From the NCBI GenBank assembly GCA_018389105.1, contig JACATO010000308.1:1611001-1675000 (forward strand): DNA of 64,000 nt, written 5' to 3'. Both the position numbers and the translations under genes were made by a program. This document shows, piece by piece, positions 12,301 to 24,300 of the stretch. A model generated the notes under the pieces. That model was not told the DNA's origin. It ran no database searches and was given only the letters and a program-made list of their open reading frames with translations. The stretch comes from Nautilus pompilius. Its lineage: Eukaryota; Mollusca; Cephalopoda; Nautilida; Nautilidae. Position 1 is the first letter of the stretch. Every line of letters starts with the position of its first letter.

Positions 12301-15300
12301 GACAGATTCATATTAGTCAACAGAGGGATAAATCTCACTAATTAAATGAATAAAATTTGAATTTAAATCTAATATACAAACCTGCCTATTGTTCTTTTGA
12401 TGATGAGAGCATTTTAATCAGCATTATAGATGTCTGATAGGACATACAACCATAAAATGTTGAGCAACCTGTCATCCTTCTACCTAGTGGTAGCATCGCT
12501 AAAGCAGTCCGCTTCTCGCCATTCTCCTTGAAAACAACATTATATCTATCCTTTTAATTCATCCTTAGCCATTCATCAGATTCCTTTAAATTCTCAATCT
12601 TCTCTGTGAGCTGGATGGGCATTTCTTTAATGGTTGGCCTAGATGCTCCAGCACCCTGTCATAATTTTTGTTCAAACCATATGAAAAAGGCCTTGTTGGT
12701 ATCAGGTTCTCTTTTTTGACATTTCTTCCAGTCAGCTTTAGTTAAAGTTGATATATTGTGTTTAAAGTTTCCTCTTTTTTTCTCAAAATTTCACTTACTG
12801 CAAGCTTGCTAACCAAGAAATGGGGTGCCATGTTTTCCTGTCAGACTCGTTGATGATTTTAACATTCCCTTTGAGCAAAAGATTTTTCACAGTGTGATGT
12901 GGGCATCAGCACAGACTCTCTGCCCATTCACACAACCTTTTTTGGTATGGTCCCACAGTGCTGGGATAAGCTGAATTAATAAAGGCACTATTATATATCC
13001 ATCCGATTTTTATTAACTATTGTTCTGATACTCCACTTTAAGACAAAGACCACAATGTTGACAATGGAACTAATCAGCAGTTGTTTGTATGTGGGTTTCA
13101 TACCTATAAATAATGTACTATGCTTTTTTACCATACAGGCAATTCTGCTGTTTGTCATTAGGCTATGTACAATTTTTACATTGTTCCTGTTCTTTGTGAC
13201 CAAAGATCAATATTCAGTTAAGCATCACAAGCAAAAACTTCACTGGATGGGAGTGACTTTGGCTGCATGCTGGGTGGAAGCAGGTGGCATGCCATGTTTT
13301 ATTGTAGGTAGGACAGGTTGGTAGTTGACATTAACTGGCAATAGTTCTGAGGTGGTTGAAAATGCCAACTTGTGGGGTAATATATATAAAACATTTGTTC
13401 TCATTCTCTGGAATAAGTTGACAGTACCAGAAAATGTCTGTTATCAGGGTTGATAATAACGAGCTTCTACTGTACTAGTGCAGCAGTAGCCTGCTGTTAA
13501 TTTTAAGGTTGGGAAATTTAAAAGAAAAGAAAAATGTTTGTACGTATATTTGTTTGTATGTGTTAGTTACAGAAAGTCCAGCCTTATAGCTTTTTTTTTT
13601 TTTTTTTTCCATTTTAGGCCATAAATGTGAACATTGTGAGGACCTTCACTGCTTTAATGGAGGAGTGTGTTTCCGGGAAAATGGAAAGTCCTATTGTCGA
13701 TGTCTTCCTGACTACCTTTCAGAATCTCAATGTAAGATGGACAGTCAGTGCCACAGCTATTGCAAGCATGCTATGTCCTGTAGTATAAAGAATGGCATTC
13801 CAATATGCAAGTGTCCTCCAACTCGAGCGGGAAATCGGTGCGAAATAGACCGCTGCAAAAGCTTCTGCAAAAATGGGGGTAAGTCTTTATTTCCAATTAC
13901 TTTTATTTTTATTATTAGTTTATTCTAGAATACCACCATTAGTATGGTAAATATAAAGTATACAAATAACACATGGCTTACTCCATTTGGCATATTTCAC
14001 ATTCATTAGAATATGATGGAGAAATGATTTTCTTAGGATTTGGTTTCTTTAACTTTACAATACTCCTTTGTTGTATCACTGGTCTGTCTAATCTGTTCCA
14101 TGACACTTTCTGTTCATCAGGTCAGTTAACTCTTAGTTTTTGGATAGCAGCTAGAGAACTTCTGCACTAATAAGGCAGTTTTTCTCATTTTTATGTCTTT
14201 GATTTCTGCTAACTTGAATTGATTAAAGGCAGTTTGTTTCAATTCTTTTAGTTCTTTTTATGATTTTTTAACATGGAGAAAATGACATTAGAATAAGCCA
14301 TTTTTTATTCTGTTATAATATTTAATGTGAACATTGTTAGCTGCAGGATTTCTCATGACGGGGGGACAGAAAATAGCCGCAGGATAAATTATGGGGGGGG
14401 ACAAATTGACAAAATATCAAGTGTGGGAAATGAAAGCATACTAACATCAAAAAATAAAAACATGCTAACATGTTTTTTTTAATACTTTGAAATATTTCTT
14501 GTGATTCATTTAGAATTTTCTTAAATTTAATTCAATTTTTTCAATGTGAGTATGCTTTCTTTGCTATCGTGCTACCCCATAGAAATTTTCAATAACATAA
14601 ACAAAAAAAAAAAAAATTTTATTCAATACAAATTGTAAACCTCTTCTGGTCTTATCCAGATTTATCTATTACTTTTCAATAAGTTCTTGCTTGCTAGCTG
14701 TAACTTTTGCTCTATAAACACTTATCATTACAAAGTCCAGACAAGCAATTATCTGTCATTGTTGACCTCAGCCATGTTTTCACTCTTCTCATCATGCTGC
14801 AAATTGTTACTGGTGATGTTAAAGCAATATGAATTGCTTGATAAATGGAAGGGAATAGATCTGTGTATTCTAACAACTCAGTGAGTCCATTTTTTAATTT
14901 GTTAACACATTGTTCCCCCTTTTTGGACCATATCTCAAGCCAGATGATAGCTTTGGCTTCAAAGTTTTCAATTTCATACACTTTATTTATTTTTACAATT
15001 TGATTTCTGAATTCTTCACATCCAATGATAGCTTTGGCTTCAAGGTTTTCAATTTCATACACTTTATTTATTTTTACAATTTGATTTCTGAATTCTTCAC
15101 ATCCAATGTGTACTGTTTTTACAGGATAAAGGCAAAAAAAAAACAGAAATTTTGTTTATTTTTTGTAGCCAAGCAGCAGTCTAGTGAAAAAATGATTGAG
15201 TCCAAATATGGTATAAACAATGTTTGACAAAAATATTCCTCCAAGATTGAGCCACCAACATTAGATGGAAATGTCTGCCGTTGCATTGTCTGGGAACAGA

Positions 15301-18300
15301 TAATACAGTATTCGACTTCTTCGACAACTGTTGAACTTTAACAAAAAGTTTATTTTTTGTCAATGTTCACAAAACACACTTATAAGCTCTTGAACATGAT
15401 CATAACCTTTTATGATATCAAGTTCAACAACTTGAAAATCTTATGTTACAGATTATAGCATCACCCAATAGCTAGAAATTACAGTCAGACAAAAAAATAA
15501 ACATCAATGTACTTGAAGCAGATTCTAATTGGTATGCATCTCGTCGTGTTTTATCTGAAGCTGTAGTGGCCAGTATATTTAACTGATCAAAATTGTGTTC
15601 ATAGTTGTTGGAAAAAAATTCAAATACTTTTGTATTTTGCAGTCCAACATGTTTCAAATACTAGTAACACATTTGGAAAAAAAACATCTTCTCTTTGGAC
15701 TCTGATGGAAAAATGCTATGATAGCTTTGATTGTACCAATTGTACTGCATGTCTCAGGTACACAATTCAAGTCGTTCATAAACAGATTGAGTATATGAGC
15801 AGCACACTGGACAAACACAACTTTTGGATACTTACATTTTATTGTAGCTTGCATACCTCCTTTACTTTCCTGCCATCATGGAGCACTCATATCTACCTTG
15901 GCCATGTAGTTTTTCTAGATTCAAGCCAAACTTTGTACAGTGATCAATGATAGTATTGGCACCAGTTCACATAGTCTTGCAACTCTAAGAAATTCCTCTC
16001 AGATAATATTTTCAGTGGTAATTGTGTTGACAAAACACACCAAGTGACAATTGGTCTTTTCCAGATATGTCAGCACTTTCATTAGCAATTATTTTAAATC
16101 CAGTGAAATTGTTTGCCATAGAAACTATTTCTTCCCTGATAGTTTCTTTACAAAGACTGATTAGTTCATTTTCTATATGAACAGATGTATAGCGAGCATT
16201 TTTAACTGGTTTCATAATGTCTCATCTGCTGATTCAATATGGAAATTAAACAGGCTTTGAACGTACCCAGTTTTGCTTCCTTTACCAAGTAAAGCAATGT
16301 CATTTATACAACATCCAACAATATTGGATATAATACTTTCTGGTTCTGTTCAGTGTCTCTCTTCGAAGCACTGTCCAGTTGACACACACTGTTTATTTCT
16401 GGTTTTGTCCTGATGGCCAAAAAGCTAGTTGTATCCACTTGCACATTTCTGTGCCAAGCAGTAAGAATATGACTTCTTGTGCTTTCATGAAAGTCTTTAT
16501 ACCTTGTAAAAGGTGTTGTAGTGAAGGCTCCCTATTTTCCACAATGAACTGGATGTAGGGAATACCTAAGTCATGGTGAATGTTGACTTATCCTTTTGCA
16601 TCCTTTTTGAAATCATAATTCTCAAGAAACAGATCACTTTTTACAAGTAGATTGTGCTTAGGATTGTCCATATCTTATTAAAGTAAATTTCACTGTTAAA
16701 AATTATCATGCATTGTCTTATTTCTAGGCATGTGTTCAGCTAATAGTTTGGGGATTCTAAAATGCAAATGTCCAGCTGAATTTAATGGCAGACATTGTGA
16801 GCATTCGTGCAGCAGTGACTGCAAAAATGGTGGTGTTTGCAAGATGGGTAAGTTGCTACTTTTTTTCTTCTTTTAACATTATTAACTTTTAATTTTTGCT
16901 CTAACTGAATGTAGTATAACAATTAAATTTTTTTTTCTTTTTTTGAATGCAGTTAATGGAACTCCAGTATGTCACTGTGATGAATACCACTTTGGAAAGT
17001 ATTGTGATAAATGTGCATGCAAGAATAATGGTAACTGTTCGAGTGCACCAAATGGAATTATCATCTGCAAGTAAGAGAGCTTGTTGCTGATTTTGCTCTT
17101 TTTTTAAATAATCTGTCATGGTTATGATTAATGTTGGCATCAAACAGAAAACTATAATAGAATTGATAAGAGCAAACATTAGAATCTTTGGTTAAAGTTC
17201 AGTTTAATATCTCAAAAAATTAACTGATGCAGTAATATTATTTTATTATTGTCTTATAAGCTGTACTCAGTGGCAGTCTTTCACAGATCACTTAAGTCTG
17301 GAGAGTACTGAAATGACATAATAAACGTGACTATTGCTTCTCCCTTAAACTTTAAAAACCCTTTGTCTGTGTATTATTTTATCAAAAATGCAATACTCTT
17401 AAGTGTTTAAATACATAATTATCAAGTAAGCTTGTCACTTAAAGCAAAAATGTATGGGCCAGAAGATAATGATTAGTTAAACTTTATATAAACTAGATGA
17501 ATAACTTTTCTTTGTATGCACTGAAAATATTTGTTACTTTTTATATGTAAAAGAGATAGCTATTAGATAGCAGAAAAAAGTACTAACTTTGATTAGAAGA
17601 TTAAATTCCAAATTTTGAGACAAATATAATAAAATTATTTTTCTTTAACTGCAACTGTTTTTGACAATTTCTGTGTGTAAGTGTTCAAAACACTTCAACA
17701 TGCAAAAGTTGAGCTAGGTTATGATACAGTTTGCATGGGTCAAAAAATGTTGCTTAATATTTACCAGTTTGACAGCTGCATTTTTGGTTTTTTTTTTTAT
17801 GCTAAATATCATACCATTTCTTTTAGGTGTCCCACATATTTCACAAGCAAATTCTGTGACACTTGGGTATGTCAAAACTATTGTTTCCATGGTGGTATTT
17901 GCATTGGCTGCAAGATTGACAATAAAACCAATCCATTCTGTGAGACATGCAGGTAATTGTTTACCAAATTAATTTTTACAGATATTTATTATTGAATGAG
18001 AGATATGAAAGTTGTTTTTACTTTTCTTTGGCAAATGTTTCTTATTGGAAGGGAATTAAGTACAAAATACATAGTTTAGAAGTTTAAAATAAGGAGATCT
18101 GGATACTGTGTGGCTAAGCTATAACAGATCTTGTTTAATGATTTGATTTACTTCTGGTTAAAAGTGTTAAAATTTGGCTCACTTTTTTATATAAAAATTT
18201 TTATTTATATTCCTTTTCAATTAGATTTCCAGCCTAGCTCAAACTGAGAGTCTGTTTATTTTTTTTCCTTTACTTAAAATTTTTGATATTTAGAAAAAAA

Positions 18301-21300
18301 CTAAATTTTTCATTAGAAATGTGAGTAAATAGACTGCTAGGGTCAAATGCTCAAGTCTGATTTCCACAGGGGACCAGCTGGTCACATGGTTTTCCCTGCC
18401 AACTTCAAAAGTGCTGGCCCCCATACATGGTGCAAGTTTGGCAATGCTTCCCAATGAACAACTACAACACTACCCTCTCTTACTAGGATTCTCTGCCTTG
18501 TAGGCATTAATTTGTGGGGACAAAATTATTTAAATTGATGTTTGTTGTTGTCTGTTTGTGATACCTTTTTAAGTACCTTATTATATAATTTTATTAAATG
18601 CGACTACTATTTTGCCATCTTTTACCATAAGTTTATTTATGTATTTAGTTTCTGTCTGTTTCTTCTTTTTTTTTTCTTGGCATACACAAATTATGAACAT
18701 TTTATTGTTTGTAATATGCACATGCTCAAGTGTTTTAATTGTATCAACTATAACTAGCCATATAATGATTCCATACATATGCATCTTGCTCATAAAGAAG
18801 TATGTAAATTGGACTATTGTCTTTTTTTAATAAAAACATAAGGAAGAAAAAACATTTTTGACAACTTAGCATTGTTATTTCTTATTTATATAGATGCACA
18901 GTTGGCTATACTGGACAAAGATGTGAGAGCATAGCTATTGTAGAGTCTACAATTCCAAACAAAGTAACAATAAGTAAGTTTTCATGCCCACTTTTTTCTG
19001 TTTAATATTGTTTTGACATCCGTAAATATTATTCAGAGGATTCTCTTTGGATAAAAAACAACATTAATTAAAATAAACACTACATAAAGTATTATAATAT
19101 AGAAATTTGTCAGTATTTTTATTAATATAATAATTTTGTTAGTGTACTATATTTTTTGACATAATAGTTTAACTCTTTACCATGAGAAAAGTTTAGTAGT
19201 GTGTCAGTTATCCAATAAACAACAACAAAAAATTACAGTATTCCCTATCTTTTTTCTTATATATACTGAAATATAGTAATTAACTGTCTAATCAAAAATC
19301 AAGATACAGTTGGATGGAAAAGTTGTCCACTCATGAAGACTTTTGTATAGTTACATATGAATGTTAACAAAATGCTGAAAGATGGAGTAAAGGCATTAAA
19401 TACCAGAAAAAATTGAAAATATTTATTTTACTTGCTGCTTGTTCAATGGCACATGGAGCTCTATGGGTGTTTGCTCTAAAATTGGAGGCATTTTCTTTTC
19501 TATTTATTGCATTGAGGTTACTAGAACATTAGAAAAAACTGAGTCTATTGTTTGTGCTATCTAAATGTTTGTTTCTCATTAGCATTATTGATTTGCAAAA
19601 TTTTCCATTTCTGTTGCTTTTTTTTTCAGCCATCTGCATCTCACATTAGCATTGGAGGTTTAAACATTACTGTTATTGTTGGTGATTTGGCTTTGCCTAG
19701 ATGCTCACTGTCAAATTTTTTAAGTTATTCAATGCAGAATTCATGTTTGATCATTGATGTCTCTTATGTGTATTCTTTAGTTGCTGCAACACAAGTAAAA
19801 TAGTCTATTTCTCTTACTCATAAATGTTTATTTTTCGGAGCTGCCCTTGCTATATTTATATTCATTCAAGCTAGTACAGCAAATGAGCCTACCAGTGATG
19901 TTAGCGGTGGCAGTTATATTTGGTTTTCTTGGCAGCATTATAATGTTCATATTACAGAACTTACAGCGCCCTCATTTGCTGATAGATCTTCTTGTGGCTT
20001 CAGCTCCTTAGCTGCTCCTGAATCTCTCCTTAGTGTTTTGTCTTATTTTAGTAAAAGTTAACTCCTTCAATTATCTCTCTTAATCTTGGTTATCACTCAA
20101 CAAGAAGAAATCTTAGCAAAACAATCATTTCTTGGCAATTATCACTTGGAATTTTTAGAGACTTAGCATTTGTATATTGTTTTTTATAGCCATTTAGTAA
20201 ATAGTCACCTAATTTTGTATGTTTTATGAATTTTAACAAGCAAAGCAAATAATATATTAATACCATAAAAAAATTTTCGTTTTAAATTTTGTATATATTT
20301 TATCATCAAAAAACATGTACATTTTTTTAAAAATTGTATCATTTGTTAAATTTTGCTTTGTTTTTGTTTTTATTACTAATTCTTCTTTTATATTTGTTTA
20401 AGATCCTTGGGTTATAATTGTTCCACTATTGGCCCTGCTAGCTATACTGACAGTAGTTATTACAGTCTACATTTTCAAAAGAAACAAAGGGTAATGGTAT
20501 AAATTTTCAGTTTACCAGCTAAAGAGATACTGACTGACTATTACAGAAATTTCTCTATATGCTTTTGTAACTCGTGTTTTTGTATGTGAACTGATTTATT
20601 AACTGATAATATGAAATTATTGCCTGTTATTGTGAGCTAAAAAAGTAATGTTTAAAATACATAGTAAAAATTTGTGGAGGGAAACTCATTAATACATCTC
20701 TTTTTGAATTAGTCAATATATAAGAATTCTTCTTGACCAATTGTTGCTGGACTGGGAAACGTTTACCTTTGACCAGTCCTGCAAAAAAACAGTATTATTT
20801 CCCAGTTCTGTCATACCTCTTATAATGATCAAGATATGTTCTTGAGAAGTGTATGTTAAAAGAGATCATTTTAACAGCATGTCTATTGAGATGAATTCTT
20901 AGTCTATAAATGCTCTAGGATGGCTTCCTTTGGTAACAGTAATGGCTCAGCAGATAGATGTTATTACGGTGTTTTATCAGTAAAACAAAGACATTAACAT
21001 AAGTGACATATGGAGCTAAGTTTAATCACACTCACCAGTTAATTTTGTTGGAGCTTGTCATGTTGTTTACCACCACTGCTATGCTCTGAATGTGCACTTA
21101 CACTTTTATGACAGCGGCAGGAGACAACATGAAGGAGCTACTGCTTGGAAGATGGACCAGGCTGTGGTCCATCCTCCTGCAATGCTGCTTGTTTTGAAGC
21201 ATTTCCTCATATGGGGCAGAATCATCCATCATAATTCTCTTCACTCCATACCAGGGTCATTTTTGGCGACAAGCTCTAGGCACCACACAACATCCTGTGA

Positions 21301-24300
21301 GCATTAGAGGAAGCTGAGCCAAATTACCGATCCACATCTGCCTCACACTCATCTGTCTCAACCCTTTGTATCACTCATTTTAACATCCATATTAATGACT
21401 TTGCGGTCACCTTGACTGCTTTTACAACACTCACTTTTGCAGATATGATGGGCCTAAAATTTTCAATAAGCACACCTAAAGAAGAAAAAAAAATGATACA
21501 AAGACAGAACCGAGACACATCTTGGCAGGTGTACACAATTGGCTTAGAAGATGTAAAAAAATAATAGAGATGGTGGAAGACATGTTTGTTGGTTCTCTTT
21601 CTTTCTTCTGTGTGTGATGGATTTTCTTTAATTTTTCTTTTTTAAATGACTATTATATTTATTAAATGAATATTTTTTTCATGTCCATTAAGTTAGAATA
21701 CGTTGAACAGAGCTTCATTATAAGGGGTGTGATAGTATCTGTTCTGTTGGCCCTCCCTGTTTACCAGTATTCACATAAAACTAGATGACTTTTGGGATTC
21801 TGCTTTTTAGAAACTGAAGTTCTTAGTTAATTCAACCATATTGATATTATGGCCACCATCCTAGCTGCTACAGCTTAAAATGTATGTGTTGCTGTCTTAA
21901 GAACAATCTTGGCACTTTTAACAGAATATGTGAACAAAAATCACAATTAACAAAAACTCAAATTTAGCAGTGATATGATGGTAGTATTATAAGCATTTTA
22001 TATGAAGTGCATGGTTTTGTGTTTTATATATATGTAATACATTGCTTGACTTTTCCATTTTATCAGGTTTCGTCAATTTAAACATAATCGCATCCAAGAG
22101 AACACTAACGAAATCAATAACCCACTTTACACACCAGAGTCTGACGATGTTGACCTTCATGATTCAGCTGCTGGACCTAAGGTATTATTAATGTTTTTGA
22201 TTATTTATAAAAGCTCAAATCTATTTCTGATCTCAAATATTATGATAGTTCATTCAAAGTTAAAGCACATGATAAATTCAATTTCAAGTTATGCAGATAA
22301 AGCAAAAAATTACATATAAAAATAAATTCATTACAAACTTTTAACGGTTTTAAATCTTCACTTCAGAAGAAACTTTATATGTAAATGTTTTGTAATGCAA
22401 AATTGAATATATATGACTATTTTCTATTTTTCTTAAGAATTTTAATAATTATTTACTTCTCATTTTCCAAATAGTGATTTTCCTTTGTATAGACATCTTA
22501 ATCTGTTCAGCGGTAAATCTAAGGAACATTTTTTTGAAAAACTGGTTTTTGTTGTTTACCAAGTATACCAGGGGGTTCTCAAATTGTGGCATCATGAGCA
22601 ACTTTGAAGGTGGTTTGCAAAGTTCTCAAGGATTTAATTATGGCCCATCACAGTTGACAGGAATCAAAAACAATTTTTGTTGTAATTATGAATTAATGAT
22701 AGTTTTTCTTTTATATCACATATCAAATCACATTTAATTCAAAAGCTCTTCTCACGTCTTATCAAGTTGCATACAGAACTGCACAGTGCAAAAGGCCCAC
22801 AAAATTGGAGAATATTTAATTCTTCCAGCAGCTGTTGAAATGGTTATTACAATGCTGAGAAAGTCTAGAGCAAGATAATTTTTAAGCATCCCATTGTCCA
22901 ATGACATTATGTCCCACCAAATTGCTGATATATAAGATTTAAATGAGCGGCTAATTGAAAAGTGACAGAACATTTTCCATTCAGATGAGGCAATGGACAG
23001 TGCTAAAGATGCTCATTTAATAAAGTACATAAGATTTATTGATGAGGATAAAATAAAAGAGGATTTATTTTTTTGTAAAGAAATTACAGGGATAAGTGAA
23101 GCTGAAAACCTTTTCAATATTATTGATAGCTATGAGTGCAAATTTTGAGTGGTCAAAATGTGTGGGAGTGTGTACAGATGGGGCACACTATGTCAGGTAT
23201 TCATGGGGAACTTCAAGCATTAATTTAGCATAAATCTTGTGCTGTGTGGACACACTGCATGATTCATAGACAAGCTCTTGCTTCCAAAGATTTGAGCCCA
23301 GTATTAGACATATTTTTGTTGATTTCAGACTATAATGTTAGCCGTTCCATGTGTGAGATCCTATTTTTGGGTTAAGTTTTGGTATAAAGTCAGACTCCCA
23401 ATTATGAGAAAATTGTATGTTTATCTATAACTGGATTGAATTGGAGTATCAGTCAAAAATTTTAAAAAGCACCTATTTTCCATGTGGATAAATTCATTCA
23501 TTGTTATGCTGCTTTCTAAGTTATGAACTCAAATAAAACAAACAAAAGTAGCAATAGGTAGGTCTAATTGGCAGTAGTTTGTCAGAATTTCTAGAGAATC
23601 AACCTTTAAATGTTTGCAGTGACATTTATGTGATTTGAATTTAATTGATTTTATAGTTTTTGTTTGGTCAAATGTTTTCCATCATTAAAGGATATGAATG
23701 TTTATGGTGCTTTTCTATTTGGATCTTTCAATATATATATATATGATGATTATAGCTTGCTCGGACAGACAAAATTATTTGAATATGATTTCTTTTTTTT
23801 TGCAAATATACATTGGAAACTTTGCTTCAAGCTTTTTAAAGCAATATTATGACCTTTAACTTTCCTCTGTCTTGCATTTGCTGAATGCATTTAATAACCC
23901 TGATTATTTATTAAAATCTGCATAAATCTGTTTGATGAAACTCATTTTCAACTATTAAAAAAAACAACTTCTATACACTTCCACAATCAAATAGTGCAAC
24001 ACTGAGTTAAAATCCTTATGCAAATGCTGATGAATGAAGATTTTAAAATAATTACTGAAGAACCACTGGGTTTATAAAATTATTTCTCCTTAAATGGAAA
24101 GAACTGAAATTAATTTGGTGATTTGGAGAAAGCTTTCAGATGATCTCATAATTTTTTTTTTTAAATTACTGTAATTATGCTGTTAAGTGATATTAGCAAC
24201 ATAGGTGTGAGTGATCTTCATGTTGGTCTTGCATCTGGAATACAATCATATCATATTTTATTTTTTTAATACATATCAGAAATGTTCGGTAAAAAAATAT

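Noticed and set aside
13055-13324. 89-codon open frame in the LRP1 intron
   Set aside because: Lies within the antisense Tigger remnant; no motif and no compatible splice sites.
22561-24076. Target-site duplication for the hAT copy in the LRP1 intron
   Set aside because: The 8 bases outside the two candidate ends (aagtatac and ggtttata) do not match, so the exact borders are not claimed.
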